Shown: positions 26,603 through 36,466, numbered from the stretch's first letter. The stretch: 64,000 nucleotides of DNA from Saccharomonospora sp. CUA-673 (GCF_001942305.1 NZ_MKKE01000011.1:186001-250000), one strand, 5' to 3'. Notes: generated by a model not told the origin, from the sequence alone. Program-made: numbers and translations.

Positions 26603-28041
26603 TCGGCGATGGCCCCTTCGGCGGCCTGGAGCCATTCGCGCCACTGGGCGGCCTGCTGCTCGGCCTTGGCGGCGCGCTTCTCGTCACCCGATTCGCGGGC
26701 CTTCGCGGCCTGGTCCTCGAACTGCTGGACCCGTTCGCGGAACTGGTCGACGCGGGCCTGCGCCTCGGGGTCGGTGCGCCGCCACTGGGCGTCCTCGGCG
26801 CCGCGCACCCGGTCCTGCACGGCCTTGAGCCTGCCGTCGAGTTCGCGGATGCGTTCGCGCGGCACCTTGCCGATCTCGTCCCACTGCTCCTGGATCCGGC
26901 GCAGCTGGGCGCGGGCGGCGTCGAGGTTGGTCGAGGCGTCGATCTTCTCCGCCTCCACGAGCAGCTCCCCCTTGCGCGTGGCGTTCTCGGCGAACTCGGC
27001 GTCCCGTTCGGAGAACGCGGCCGAGCGCCGGGAGAAGAACGTGTCCTGCGCGGCGCGGAAGCGCTGCCACAGCGCGTCGTCGGCGTCCTTCGGCGCGCGG
27101 CCCGCGGCCTTCCAGTCGGCCATGAGCTGTTTGTAGCGCGCCGCCGTCGGACCCCAGTCGGTCGACGCCGTCATCGACTCGGCTTCCTCGATGAGCTCTT
27201 CCTTGCGCCGCTTGGCCGCCGCCCGCTGCTTGTCCAGTTCGGCGAAGTGTGAACCGCGGCGCCGGTTGAACGCCTCCCGCGCCTTCGAGAACCGCTTCCA
27301 CAATTCGTCGTCGGTCTTGCGGTCGATGCCCTTGACGGTCTTCCACTCGTCGAGGATCGCCTTGAGCCGGTCGCCCGCCCATTTCCACTGGGTCGACGAC
27401 TCGGCGATCTGCTCGGCCTCCTCGGCCAGCGTCTGCTTGCGGGCGACGGCGTCGGCGCGTGCCTGCTCGCGCTTCTCCTTGACCTGCGACAACGAGCGCT
27501 GGGCGTGGGCGATGACCGCGTCGAGCTTCGCGGCCAGGGCGTCGATGTCGCCGACGATCGCCGCGTCGGCGAGGCCCTCCTTGAGCTGTGTCGCGCTGGC
27601 CAGCGCCTGCTTGGGGTCGCCGGCACCGGAGGACAGGCGGGTTTCGAGCAGCTCCACCTCGGTGCGCACGTCGTCGAACCGCCGGGCGAAGTGGGTGAGC
27701 CCCTCGGCGGCCGTGCCGGCCTGCCACACGCCGACCTGACGTTCGCCGTCGGCCGTGCGGACGAACACCGCGCCGTCGTCGTCGATCCGTCCCCAGTTCT
27801 CCGGATGCGACTCCGCGGTCGGGACCGTCGAGGCGGGCTGTGTGTGCGGCACCTCGCTGGGTGCCGGCACGTGCGCCGGTTCGGGAGGTCGGCCCGGCTC
27901 GGTGGCCGGCGTCGGGTCGGCCGCCGCCGTGTCCGCCGTGTCGGCGGGGTTTGCCGTGTCCGCCGGGTCCGCCGTGGTCGCCTGGGTCTCCGTCCCGGCG
28001 TTGCGGGGGGCGTCCGTGTCCGGTGTGTCCTGCTCGGCCAT
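26596..28041 (-). CDS. DUF349 domain protein (Rv2731-like)
   Basis: 481-residue protein. The first 80 residues are low-complexity, rich in Ala, Asp, Thr and Pro. Then come several DUF349 helical repeats with the WK/WQ pattern: SSTQWKWAGDRLKAILDEWK, STDWGPTAARYKQLMADWK, and TNLDAARAQLRRIQEQW. A charged coiled coil at the C-terminus contains QFEDQAAKARESGDEKRAAK. Function is unknown; the repeats suggest an elongated helical scaffold. ATG at 28041 follows AAGGAG. Confidence 0.88.
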   Translation of the reverse strand: MAEQDTPDTDAPRNAGTETQATTADPADTANPADTADTAAADPTPATEPGRPPEPAHVPAPSEVPHTQPASTVPTAESHPENWGRIDDDGAVFVRTADGERQVGVWQAGTAAEGLTHFARRFDDVRTEVELLETRLSSGAGDPKQALASATQLKEGLADAAIVGDIDALAAKLDAVIAHAQRSLSQVKEKREQARADAVARKQTLAEEAEQIAESSTQWKWAGDRLKAILDEWKTVKGIDRKTDDELWKRFSKAREAFNRRRGSHFAELDKQRAAAKRRKEELIEEAESMTASTDWGPTAARYKQLMADWKAAGRAPKDADDALWQRFRAAQDTFFSRRSAAFSERDAEFAENATRKGELLVEAEKIDASTNLDAARAQLRRIQEQWDEIGKVPRERIRELDGRLKAVQDRVRGAEDAQWRRTDPEAQARVDQFRERVQQFEDQAAKARESGDEKRAAKAEQQAAQWREWLQAAEGAIADR

Positions 28042-28234
28042 CGCCGGCTCCTTCTCACCTAGGCCCGCAGGGCGGGCGCCGCGGGCGGCGGGGCCGGGTG
28101 TTGCTGTGTCGACAGGTCTGCTGCTGTGCGCTGTTCTCTGGGGTGGTGCTCGGGATTGTTGTCCGCATTCAAACAGGTCAGCGCGTTTCTCGGTACTCCA
28201 ATGCCGCAAGACGTACCTCCGAGAGTGTGCCCGG

Positions 28235-28240
28235 TAACCT
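28235..28240 (+). promoter_or_regulatory. -10 box for leaderless Rv2728c-like gene
   Basis: TAACCT ends exactly 7 nt before the GTG at 28248, with no Shine-Dalgarno between. Confidence 0.48.
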
Positions 28241-28247
28241 CCGATGC

Positions 28248-28994
28248 GTGATCTCGTGTGCCGTGGTGGTCCCCTCCGCGCCGCTGTTGGTGCCCCGGTT
28301 GGTGCCGGGTTCCCGGCTCGGGGACGAGGTGCGGGCCGCGGCGGTCACGGCCGCCGCCCGGCTGCCCGAGCGTTGGATCGCGGTGGGCGCCGGCGAGGGT
28401 CGGGTCGAGGCCGACCGGGTCGGCACGTTCCGCGCGCTGGGTGTCGACGTCGTCGCGGCCCTGAGCGCCTGGGAACCGTCGGAGCTGTCGGGGCCGTCGG
28501 ACACCGGATCGGGCGAGGGCAAACCCGAGGATCTGCCGTTGCCGGTGTTGATCGCCGCGTGGTTGCGCGAGCAGGTCGGTGCCCGATCGGTGCGCGCGCG
28601 GCTCGTGGCCGCCGATGCCGCGCCGGGCGCGTGCGCCGCGTTCGGCGCGGAGCTGGCGGCGGATGCCGAGGTCGCGGACCCGACGACCGAGTACGGACTG
28701 CTCGTGCTCGGTGACGGGTCGGCCCGGCGGGACACGGCCCCGCGCGGCGACGCGCACGAGGGCGCGGAGCCCTTCGACACCGCGGTCGCCGCGGCGCTGG
28801 CCGAGGCGGACCTGGCGGCGTTGGCGGACCTGGACCCCGCGGTGGCCGTCGACCAGCGCGCCGAGGGCCGCGCGCCGTGGCAGGCCCTGGCGGGCTTCGC
28901 CCTGGCGACCGGCCGGAGCTGGCGTGGCGAGCTGCTGTACTCGGGCGCGCCCAGGGGAGTGGGCTATCACGTGGCCATCTGGAGTGGGTCGTGA
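28248..28994 (+). CDS. Conserved protein upstream of miaA (Rv2728c-like, extradiol-dioxygenase-like fold)
   Basis: A 248-residue protein starting [20 protein letters not shown], which resembles the first strand and metal-loop region of class III extradiol dioxygenase/MEMO-type proteins. The conserved metal-binding histidines are not obvious, so catalysis is doubtful. [21 protein letters not shown] segment and a C-terminal YHVAIW follow. It overlaps miaA by four bases (GTGA) and is likely co-transcribed with it and dapF. Function unknown. Confidence 0.72.
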   Translation: MISCAVVVPSAPLLVPRLVPGSRLGDEVRAAAVTAAARLPERWIAVGAGEGRVEADRVGTFRALGVDVVAALSAWEPSELSGPSDTGSGEGKPEDLPLPVLIAAWLREQVGARSVRARLVAADAAPGACAAFGAELAADAEVADPTTEYGLLVLGDGSARRDTAPRGDAHEGAEPFDTAVAAALAEADLAALADLDPAVAVDQRAEGRAPWQALAGFALATGRSWRGELLYSGAPRGVGYHVAIWSGS

Positions 28995-29938
28995 GCGGGG
29001 TTCGGCCGGTTGCGGTGGTGGGGCCGACGGCGACGGGCAAGACGGACCTCGGGGTCGAGCTGGCGCTCTCGCTCGGCGGGGAGGTCGTCAACGCCGACGC
29101 GATGCAGCTGTACCGGGGGATGGACATCGGCACGGCGAAGGCCACCGTCGAGGAACGCCGGGGCGTGCCGCACCACCTGCTCGACGTGCTGGACGTGACG
29201 GAGACGGCGTCCGTGGCGGCCTATCAGCGCGACGCCCGCGCGGAGGTGGAGCGTCTGCTGGCGGCGGGCCGCGTGCCGGTGCTGGTGGGCGGTTCGGGCC
29301 TGTACGTGCAGGCGGTGCTCGACGATCTGCGGTTCCCCGGCACCGACCCCGAGGTGCGGGCCGCGCTGGAGGCCGAGGCCGACGGCGCCGGCGCGCGGGC
29401 CCTGTACGAACGCCTGGAGCGGCTCGATCCGGCCGCGGCGGCGGCGATCCTGCCCGGCAATGTGCGGCGGATCGTGCGGGCGCTGGAGGTCATCGAGATC
29501 ACGGGGGAGCCGTTCTCGGCGAATCTGCCGACCCCGGGCCCGCCGCGCTACGACACCGTGCTGGTCGGGGTCGACCGGGACGTCGCCGAGCTCGACGAGC
29601 GCGTCACGCTGCGGGTCGATCGGATGTTCGCCGCCGGACTCGTCGACGAGGTGCGCGCACTGGAGGCCAGGGGGCTGCGCGAGGGCAGGACGGCCTCGCG
29701 CGCGCTGGGGTACCAGCAGGTGCTGGCCGCGCTGGATGCCCACGAGGCCCCCGAGACCGGCACCGACGCCGCAACCGACGTGGACCCGTTCGCGCAGGCC
29801 GCGGACGAGACGGCGCAGGCCACCCGGCGCTTCGTGCGCAAGCAGCGCAAGTGGTTCCGGCGGGACACGCGGATCCGGTGGTTCGACGGGGCCGATCCGC
29901 ACCTGGGTGATCATGTTCTCCGCGCGGTGACACCGTAA
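28991..29938 (+). CDS. miaA: tRNA dimethylallyltransferase
   Basis: Transfers a dimethylallyl group to A37 of tRNAs, giving i6A, the substrate of MiaB encoded 3 kb upstream. The 315-residue protein has the P-loop [17 protein letters not shown], the [15 protein letters not shown] motif, [17 protein letters not shown] and the C-terminal [11 protein letters not shown] and [10 protein letters not shown] motifs. An insertion of about 25 acidic residues ([20 protein letters not shown]) interrupts the last region. The GTG start overlaps the preceding stop. Confidence 0.95.
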   Translation: MSGVRPVAVVGPTATGKTDLGVELALSLGGEVVNADAMQLYRGMDIGTAKATVEERRGVPHHLLDVLDVTETASVAAYQRDARAEVERLLAAGRVPVLVGGSGLYVQAVLDDLRFPGTDPEVRAALEAEADGAGARALYERLERLDPAAAAAILPGNVRRIVRALEVIEITGEPFSANLPTPGPPRYDTVLVGVDRDVAELDERVTLRVDRMFAAGLVDEVRALEARGLREGRTASRALGYQQVLAALDAHEAPETGTDAATDVDPFAQAADETAQATRRFVRKQRKWFRRDTRIRWFDGADPHLGDHVLRAVTP

Positions 29939-29941
29939 TCT
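29936..29941 (+). promoter_or_regulatory. -10-like box before dapF
   Basis: TAATCT, which includes the miaA stop codon, ends 7 nt before the dapF ATG. A GGAGG also lies in the interval, so both leaderless and led initiation are possible. Confidence 0.35.
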
Positions 29942-29948
29942 GGAGGGC

Positions 29949-30779
29949 ATGGGTGGAATCGAGTTCCTCAAGGGGCACGGCACGCAGAACGACTTCGTGC
30001 TGCTGCCCGACGCCGGCGGTGCGCTGGACCTGACGCCGGAGCGGGTCGCCGCGCTGTGCGACCGCCAGCGCGGCCTGGGTGCCGACGGTGTGCTGCGGGT
30101 CGTGCGGACGGCGGCCCTCGGTGAGGACGTCGACACCTCGGCCACGTGGTTCATGGACTACCGCAACGCCGACGGTTCCGTCTCGGAGATGTGCGGCAAC
30201 GGGGTGCGCGTGTTCGCCCGCTACCTCGTCGAGGCCGGTCTGGAGGAGCGCGGCGAGTTCGTCGTCGGCACGCGGGCGGGCGACCGGCCGGTGCAGGTGC
30301 ATCCCGACCTGTCGGTGACCGTCGAGATGGGCCCGGCGCGGATCACCGGCACGTCGGTGGCGATCGTGGGCGACCGGGAGTTGTCCGGGGTGGCCGTGAA
30401 CGTCGGCAACCCGCATCTGGTGTCCACAATGGAGGACGACGTCGCCGATCTCGACCTGCGCGACGCCCCGCGGTTCGACCACCACGTCTTCCCGGACGGG
30501 GTGAACCTGGAGTTCATCAACGTCCTCGAGCCCGGCGCGCTGCGCATGCGTGTGCACGAACGCGGCGTGGGGGAGACCCGGGCCTGCGGCACCGGAACCG
30601 TGGCCGCGGTGGCCGCGTCCCTGCACCTGGCCGGCACCGACCACGGATCATCCACAGTGGACATCCCGGGTGGCAGGGTGACCGTCACCGTCGACCGCGA
30701 GGGCTCGACCCTCACCGGCCCGGCGGAGTTCGTCGCCCGCGGTGAGCTCGACGCGAGCTGGTGGGCCACGCTCGCCTGA
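29949..30779 (+). CDS. dapF: Diaminopimelate epimerase
   Basis: Converts LL- to meso-diaminopimelate for peptidoglycan and lysine. The 276-residue product shows both catalytic cysteines: MCGNGVRVFARY (about residue 82) and GETRACGTGTVAAVAAS (about residue 217). The opening FLKGHGTQNDFVLLPD is characteristic. Start ATG lies 11 nt past the miaA stop after GGAGGG. Same order as mycobacterial miaA-dapF. Confidence 0.96.
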   Translation: MGGIEFLKGHGTQNDFVLLPDAGGALDLTPERVAALCDRQRGLGADGVLRVVRTAALGEDVDTSATWFMDYRNADGSVSEMCGNGVRVFARYLVEAGLEERGEFVVGTRAGDRPVQVHPDLSVTVEMGPARITGTSVAIVGDRELSGVAVNVGNPHLVSTMEDDVADLDLRDAPRFDHHVFPDGVNLEFINVLEPGALRMRVHERGVGETRACGTGTVAAVAASLHLAGTDHGSSTVDIPGGRVTVTVDREGSTLTGPAEFVARGELDASWWATLA

Positions 30780-30881
30780 CCGGCGAGAGCTGCACCCGGC
30801 CCCGCGAGACGGCCTGACGAGTGCGCCGCGGGTCGCACGTAGACTCGAACGGCGAACGTAAGAGCTGCAGGGAGTGTGTGC

Positions 30882-32360
30882 GTGTCGGACGACGACCAGG
30901 AGTTTCCGCCCGAACTCACCGAGGGCGACAACTTCATCGCCGGTCCGCTGCCGGACGACCCGGAGCCGGTCAGCGAGGAGGAGGAAGCGGCCATCGCGGC
31001 CCAGTCGCGCCGCGAGCTGCAGGTCGTCGAGGCCGCCCTCAACGAGCGGTGGCCGGAGACGAAGCTCGAGCCCTCGCTGACGCGGATCTCGACGCTGGTG
31101 AACCTGCTGGGCGACCCGCACACGACCTACCCGGTGGTGCACGTCGCGGGCACGAACGGCAAGAGCTCGGTCTCGCGCATGATCGAGGCGCTGATGACGC
31201 AGATGAGCCTGCGCGTCGGCCGGTACACCAGTCCGCATCTGCAGCTGGTCACCGAGCGCATCAGCATCGACGGGCAGCCGATCTCACCCGAGCGCTACGT
31301 CGACACCTACCGCGACGTCGCGCCGTTCGTGCAGATGGTCGATCAGGCCGGCGGCCCGGACGCGCCGGCGATGAGCAAGTTCGAGGTGCTGACGGGCATG
31401 GCGTTCGCCGCGTTCGCCGACGCACCGGTCGAGGTCGCCGTGCTCGAGGCCGGCATGGGCGGGGCGTGGGACGCCACCAACGTCGCCCACGGCGAGGTCG
31501 CCGTGATCACGCCGATCGGCGTCGACCACGCCGAGTACCTGGGCGACGATCGGGCGAGCATCGCCGCGGAGAAGGCCGGCATCATCAAGCCCGGATCGGT
31601 CGTCGTGCTGGCCGAGCAGGAGCCGGACGCCGAACGCGTCCTGCTGGAGCGTGCCGTGGAGGTCGACGCGACCGTCGCGCGCGCGGGCAGCGAGTTCACG
31701 GTCCTGGAGCGCACCATCGCCGTCGGCGGGCAGCTGCTGAGGATCCAGGGCCTCGGCGGGGTGTACGAGGAGGTCTTCCTGCCCCTGCACGGCAAGCACC
31801 AGGCCGACAACGCGGCGTTGGCGCTGGCCGCGGTCGAGGCGTTCTTCGGTGCGGGCAAGGAACGGCAGCTGGTGCAGGACTCGGTCCGCGCGGCGTTTGC
31901 CGAGATCGTCACGCCCGGCCGGTTGGAACGCGTCCGGGCCGCACCCGCGGTCATGATCGACGCGGCACACAATCCGCACGGGGCGGCCGCGCTGGCCGCC
32001 ACGATCGACGAGGAGTTCGCGTTCCGCAGGCTGGCCGCGGTCGTCGGCGTGCTGGGGGACAAGGACGCGCGCGGTATCCTCGAGGCACTCGAGCCCGTCG
32101 TGTCCGAGATCGTTGTGACGACCAACTCGTCGCCGCGTGCGCTGCCGGCCGAACAGCTCGCCGAGCTGGCCGTCGACGTGTTCGGCGAGGAGCGGGTCAC
32201 CGTCGAGGCGCAGCTGGACACCGCCATCGAGATCGCCGTGAGCCTCGTCGAGCAGCCGGACGACCCCGAGGAACCCCTTGCGGGCGGCGGCGTGCTCGTC
32301 ACCGGCTCGGTCGTCACCGCGGGTGATGCCCGCACCCTGTTCGGCAAGGAGCCCGCATGA
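30882..32360 (+). CDS. folC: Dihydrofolate synthase / folylpolyglutamate synthase
   Basis: ATP-dependent ligase adding glutamate to dihydropteroate and to folates. The 492-residue protein has the P-loop HVAGTNGKSSVSRMIEA, the substrate loop RYTSPHLQLVTERI, VEVAVLEAGMGGAWDATN, ITPIGVDHAEYLG and the C-terminal domain (MIDAAHNPHGAAALAATID). GTG at 30882 is preferred because GCAGGGAG lies 7 nt upstream. Usually valS precedes folC in this phylum; here dapF does. It overlaps the DUF4233 gene (ATGA). Confidence 0.94.
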   Translation: MSDDDQEFPPELTEGDNFIAGPLPDDPEPVSEEEEAAIAAQSRRELQVVEAALNERWPETKLEPSLTRISTLVNLLGDPHTTYPVVHVAGTNGKSSVSRMIEALMTQMSLRVGRYTSPHLQLVTERISIDGQPISPERYVDTYRDVAPFVQMVDQAGGPDAPAMSKFEVLTGMAFAAFADAPVEVAVLEAGMGGAWDATNVAHGEVAVITPIGVDHAEYLGDDRASIAAEKAGIIKPGSVVVLAEQEPDAERVLLERAVEVDATVARAGSEFTVLERTIAVGGQLLRIQGLGGVYEEVFLPLHGKHQADNAALALAAVEAFFGAGKERQLVQDSVRAAFAEIVTPGRLERVRAAPAVMIDAAHNPHGAAALAATIDEEFAFRRLAAVVGVLGDKDARGILEALEPVVSEIVVTTNSSPRALPAEQLAELAVDVFGEERVTVEAQLDTAIEIAVSLVEQPDDPEEPLAGGGVLVTGSVVTAGDARTLFGKEPA

Positions 32361-32827
32361 GCGAAGACAAGACCGGCACCCCGGCGGCCGCCGAGACGGC
32401 CGAGGGCGCAGCGGCCGAGGGTGAAGGGGCCGAGTGGCCCGCGCCCGTCGACCCGATGAAGGGTTTCCGCGGGGTGCAGGCGGGCACGCTCGTCATCGAG
32501 GCGATCGTCGTCGCGCTGTCGCTCCCGGTCGTCGCGACGCTGGGCGCCGGCATCACGAGCTTCCAGGGCTGGACCGTGATGGGCGTGGTCGCCGCGCTGC
32601 TCGCGCTGTGCGCGTTCCTCACCAAGCCGTGGGCCACCGGCGTGATCCTCGGTCTGCACGCGGTGCTGTTGGCGTTCGTCATCGCCCTGCCGTCGATCGC
32701 GACGATCGGCCTGATCTTCCTCGGCGTGTGGCTGTGGCTGCTGTGGCTGCGCCGCGACGTCGAACGGCGCATGGCCCGCGGCACGCTGGCGAGCCAGCAG
32801 CCGCCGGAACAGGAAGCAACACAGTAG
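32357..32827 (+). CDS. DUF4233 membrane protein
   Basis: Small membrane protein of 156 residues conserved between folC and ndk in actinobacteria; function unknown. After a 35-residue acidic head come four hydrophobic helices: AGTLVIEAIVVALSLPVVA, FQGWTVMGVVAALLALCAF, WATGVILGLHAVLLAFVIAL and IATIGLIFLGVWLWLLWL. The ATG overlaps the folC stop. The usual next gene, ndk, is 3.2 kb away because phoD and a regulator/reductase pair lie in between. Confidence 0.87.
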   Translation: MSEDKTGTPAAAETAEGAAAEGEGAEWPAPVDPMKGFRGVQAGTLVIEAIVVALSLPVVATLGAGITSFQGWTVMGVVAALLALCAFLTKPWATGVILGLHAVLLAFVIALPSIATIGLIFLGVWLWLLWLRRDVERRMARGTLASQQPPEQEATQ

Positions 32828-32914
32828 CTCGCGATCCGGAAAACGGGTGCCAGTTCACCGGCAGTACAGCCGGAATTGATCCTGGTGCAGTCACCGCGGG
32901 GTATTCATGTCCGC

Positions 32915-34501
32915 ATGACTGATCTCCCTTCCCACCCGTTGAACGGCTCGGCGGCGAACCGGCCGGGCATGGACCGCCGCAGCGTGCTGCGCGCCGGTGT
33001 CGTCGGCACCGGCCTGATCGCCGCCACCGCCTTCGCGGCCGGCCGAGCCAGCGGTCTGGTCCGCGGCGACCGGCCCGTGCTGACCCATGGCGTGCAATCC
33101 GGCGACGTGGACCGGCACTCGGCCATGATCTGGACCCGCGCCGACCGTCCGGCCCGCATGAAGGTCGAGGTGTCGGCCGACCCGTCGTTCGCCGACAGCC
33201 GCATCGTGCCGGGCCCGCTGCTCACGCCGAAGACCGGCGGTACCGGCAAGGTGCGGGTGCGCGGCCTGCCGACGGGCGAGGACGTGCACTATCGCGTCAT
33301 CGCCGAGGACCTCGACGGCCGGGCCACGTCCGAACCCGTCGTCGGCCGCCTGCGCACCGCGCCCACCGGACCCGCGGACGTGCGGCTGCTGTGGGCCGGT
33401 GACGTCGCGGGCCAGGGCTGGGGCATCAACCCCGACATCGGCGGCATGCCGGCCTTCTCCGCCATGGCCGCCCGCAGGCCCGACCTGTTCCTGCACAGCG
33501 GGGACGCGGTCTACGCCGACGACCCGATCGAGGAGACGGTGACCCTGCCCGACGGGCGCGTGTACCGCAGCCTCGTCACGGAGGCCAAGTCGAAGGTCGC
33601 CGAGACCGTCGACGAGTTCCGCGGCCAGTACGCCTACAACCTGATGGCCGAGAGCATGCGCGAGTTCAACGCGCTCGTGCCCAGCTACGTGCAGTGGGAC
33701 GACCACGAGGTCGTCAACAACTGGTACCCGGGCGAGATCCTCGACCTGCCCGAGTACACCGAGAAGCGGGTCGACGTGCTGGCCGCGCGGGCGCTGCAGG
33801 CGTTCCACGAGTGGCACCCGATCGACCAGAAGCGCGCCGAGGACGGCCGCATCCACCGCAACTTCTCCTACGGCGACCACGTCGAGATCTTCGTGCTCGA
33901 CATGCGCAGCTACAAGGACCGCAACGACGCCGACCAGCGCGGCGACGGCCACGTCCTGGGCGAGCGGCAGGCCGACTGGCTGCTGCGTTCGCTCAAGCAG
34001 AGCAAGGCCACGTGGAAGATCATCCAGGCCGACCTGCCGATCGGCCTGATCGTCCCGGACGGCGACGACGTGCCGGACCAGGAGGGCGTCGCCAACGGTC
34101 TGCCCGGCCAGCCCGGCGGCCGCGAGGTCGAACTGGCCCGGATCCTGTCGGGCATCGCCCGCATGGACATCCGCAACGTCGTCTGGCTGACCGCCGACGT
34201 GCACTACACCGCCGCGCACCACTACTCCCCGGACCGGGCCGCGTTCGGCGACTTCCTCCCGTTCTGGGAGTTCGTCTCCGGCCCGATCCACGCCGGCGCG
34301 TTCGGGCCCAACGACCTGGACCCCACGTTCGGGCCGGAGGTCGTGTTCAAGCACCACCCGGAGGAGGCCAACCTCTCGCCGATGGAGGGCTTCCAGCACT
34401 TCGGCGAGGTCAACGTCGACGCGGCGAGCGGCGCGCTGACCGTCGACCTGCGCGACGGCACCGGCGCCTCGCTGTGGTCGAAGACGCTCCAGCCGGAATG
34501 A
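32915..34501 (+). CDS. phoD: PhoD-family alkaline phosphatase, Tat-exported
   Basis: Secreted phosphodiesterase/phosphatase that frees phosphate from organic esters. The 528-residue protein has a Tat signal: MDRRSVLRAG (twin Arg near residue 23) followed by VVGTGLIAATAFAAGRASG. PhoD motifs follow: LTHGVQSGDVDRHSAMIWTR, WAGDVAGQGWGINPD, FLHSGDAVYADDP (metal site), WDDHEVVNNW and TADVHYTAAHHY. The ATG at 32915 was chosen to give a normal Tat n-region. No Pho box was identified. A strong terminator follows. Confidence 0.93.
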   Translation: MTDLPSHPLNGSAANRPGMDRRSVLRAGVVGTGLIAATAFAAGRASGLVRGDRPVLTHGVQSGDVDRHSAMIWTRADRPARMKVEVSADPSFADSRIVPGPLLTPKTGGTGKVRVRGLPTGEDVHYRVIAEDLDGRATSEPVVGRLRTAPTGPADVRLLWAGDVAGQGWGINPDIGGMPAFSAMAARRPDLFLHSGDAVYADDPIEETVTLPDGRVYRSLVTEAKSKVAETVDEFRGQYAYNLMAESMREFNALVPSYVQWDDHEVVNNWYPGEILDLPEYTEKRVDVLAARALQAFHEWHPIDQKRAEDGRIHRNFSYGDHVEIFVLDMRSYKDRNDADQRGDGHVLGERQADWLLRSLKQSKATWKIIQADLPIGLIVPDGDDVPDQEGVANGLPGQPGGREVELARILSGIARMDIRNVVWLTADVHYTAAHHYSPDRAAFGDFLPFWEFVSGPIHAGAFGPNDLDPTFGPEVVFKHHPEEANLSPMEGFQHFGEVNVDAASGALTVDLRDGTGASLWSKTLQPE

Positions 34502-34509
34502 CGCACGGC

Positions 34510-34534
34510 TGAGGCGAGAACTGGTCTCGCCTCA
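34510..34534. terminator. Bidirectional terminator between phoD and reductase gene
   Basis: TGAGGCGAGA-ACTGG-TCTCGCCTCA is a perfect 10-bp stem that includes the stop codon of the convergent reductase gene. Confidence 0.82.
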
Positions 34535-35415
34535 TCGCGGGGTGCGGATCCCGTCGATGATGCGGGACCAGTTCTCCGTGCCGTGGCCGTCGGCGAGTGC
34601 GCGGTGATAGTGCCCCTGGACGGCGTGCGGCAGCGTGAGGTCGATGCCGGCGTCCTCGCTCGCGGCGACGATGTGGTCGGTGGTGGCGCCCATCATCGCG
34701 GCGGTGCTGAGATGCCCCGGATGCTCACCGGCGTCGATCTCCGCGCCGAGGTCGCCCCCGGCCGAGAGCATCGCCGGAATGCCGGTGACGGTCGGCCAGA
34801 CCTCCGGCAGGAACTCGCGGGCGCTCACCCCGGCCGAGCCCACCAGCGCGGTGGCGTGCATCAGGGCCGACAGCGTCGTGAGGAAGACGTCCAGATGCGC
34901 CTGGTACATCAGCTGCGCGAGCCCGGGATCCGCACCGAGATACCGGGGCTCGGCGATCAGGGCCAGGACCTCGCGCGCCTTGTCGAAGTCGGCGCGGGGG
35001 CCGCTGTAGTAGGCGAAGGCCGCCTCGGTGCCCAGCATGGGCGCCGGCACCATGAGCCCGCCGACCAGCAGGCGGGCGCCGTGGCCGGCGGCCCACTCGG
35101 CAGCCTCGCGGGTGCGCGCGGGGGAGTCGGAACTGACGTTGATGAGGGTGCGCCCGGACAGCTCGGCCTCGGAGCCGTCGAGGATCTCGTCCATGGCGCG
35201 GTAGTCGGTGAGGCTGAGCAGGACCAGCTCGCCGGCGGTCAGCGCCTCGCCGGGGGTGGCCGCGAGACGGGCGCCTCGGCGACGACGCCCTCGGCGCGGC
35301 TCGGTGTGCGGTTCCAGACCACCACCTCGTGCCCGGCCTTCAGGAGGCACCGGGTCATGGTCTGCCCCATGGGCCCCAGGCCGATCACGCTGATGGGTGC
35401 CGGGTCGCTCGTCAT
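34532..35415 (-). CDS. NADP-dependent oxidoreductase, imine-reductase-like, one frameshift in sequence
   Basis: Beta-hydroxyacid-dehydrogenase/imine-reductase-type enzyme of about 294 residues. The N-terminal Rossmann part, read across a missing base near 35272, gives a GLGPMG-type dinucleotide motif and [15 protein letters not shown]. The second frame continues [36 protein letters not shown] and [12 protein letters not shown]. The helical C-terminal domain ([21 protein letters not shown]) resembles imine reductases. ATG at 35415. It diverges from an HxlR regulator across a 122-bp gap containing an operator-like palindrome, and so is probably its target. Confidence 0.85.
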
Positions 35416-35503
35416 GGCGGGTTCCTTCGTTGAGGTTGTCGCTGTCCTCGTTCATGCTTGGCCAGTACGGAAAAATCAGGAAGTACGCACTAATTGCTGC
35501 GGT

Positions 35504-35521
35504 ACTTACTTTCTGGTAAGT
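35504..35521. promoter_or_regulatory. Operator-like palindrome between reductase and hxlR genes
   Basis: ACTTAC-TTTCTG-GTAAGT is a perfect 6-bp inverted repeat, and GTAC half-sites recur at 35465 and 35483. Position and symmetry suit binding by the HxlR dimer encoded next to it. Confidence 0.6.
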
Positions 35522-35537
35522 GCCTCGAGGGAGCGGC

Positions 35538-35918
35538 ATGCCGAACACACCGAGATGCGGGCCGTACATCTGCGGGATCGACGCCGCGATGGACGTCGTC
35601 AGCGTCAAGTGGAAGGGCCTGATCCTCTGGGAGCTGGAGGAGCACGGCGTCCGGCGCTTCGCGCAGCTGCGGCGCGGCCTGGTCGGGGTGAGCGAGAAGA
35701 TGCTCACCCAGCACCTGCGGGAGATGGAGCAGGACGGCCTCATCCACCGCGAGGTCTACCCCGAGGTGCCGCCGCGTGTGGAGTACTCCCTGACCGAGCA
35801 CGGCCGGACGCTGAACCAGGCTCTCGCCCCGCTCGGGGACTGGGGACGCGAGCGGATCCGCCGCGAGGAGTCCGAACTCGTCGAACACCCCGAGGCCGAG
35901 TCGATGCCCCGGCCGTGA
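35538..35918 (+). CDS. HxlR-family transcriptional regulator
   Basis: Winged-helix regulator of 126 residues. CGPYICGIDAAMDVVSVKWK is the HxlR opening with its redox-sensitive cysteines, then LRRGLVGVSEKMLTQHLREM is the recognition helix region, and GLIHREVYPEVPPRVEYSLT the wing. ATG at 35538 follows GAGGGA. Divergent from the reductase gene, which it probably controls in response to an electrophile or oxidant (inference from the family). Confidence 0.91.
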   Translation: MPNTPRCGPYICGIDAAMDVVSVKWKGLILWELEEHGVRRFAQLRRGLVGVSEKMLTQHLREMEQDGLIHREVYPEVPPRVEYSLTEHGRTLNQALAPLGDWGRERIRREESELVEHPEAESMPRP

Positions 35919-36055
35919 ACCCGCCGCACCCCTGACCGACGGGGCCTCCCTGCGAAAACTCGACGGGACGGCCCCCGATACGCTGTGCCCGTCCGCCGGC
36001 GCGGGGCACAGTCCGCCGGCACCTCAGACATCGTTTCGAGAAGGAGTACTACCCC

Positions 36056-36466
36056 GTGACTGAGCGCACGCTGGTTCTGGTCAAGCCCGATGGCGTCAAG
36101 CGGGGCCTGGTCGGTGAGGTCATCTCGCGCATCGAGCGCAAGGGACTGTCGCTCGCCGCGATGGACCTGCGCACCGTCGAGCGTTCCGTGGCCGAGGAGC
36201 ACTACGCCGAGCACAAGGACAAGCCGTTCTTCGGCGAGCTGCTCGAGTTCATCACCTCCGGCCAGGTCGTGGCCATGGCCGTCGAGGGGCCGCGGGCCAT
36301 CACCGCGTTCCGTCAGCTCGCGGGCGGCACCGACCCCGTCGAGAAGGCGACGCCCGGCACGATCCGCGGCGACTTCGCCCTCGAGACCCAGTTCAACCTG
36401 GTGCACGGTTCGGACTCCCCGGAGTCGGCCGAGCGCGAGCTGAAGCTGTGGTTCCCCAACAGCTGA
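36056..36466 (+). CDS. ndk: Nucleoside-diphosphate kinase
   Basis: Balances nucleoside triphosphate pools. The 136-residue product has the [19 protein letters not shown] opening, [17 protein letters not shown], and the catalytic His in [19 protein letters not shown] at 36056 follows AGAAGGAG. Normally it directly follows folC-DUF4233; here it is separated by 3.2 kb of accessory genes. Confidence 0.97.
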   Translation: MTERTLVLVKPDGVKRGLVGEVISRIERKGLSLAAMDLRTVERSVAEEHYAEHKDKPFFGELLEFITSGQVVAMAVEGPRAITAFRQLAGGTDPVEKATPGTIRGDFALETQFNLVHGSDSPESAERELKLWFPNS

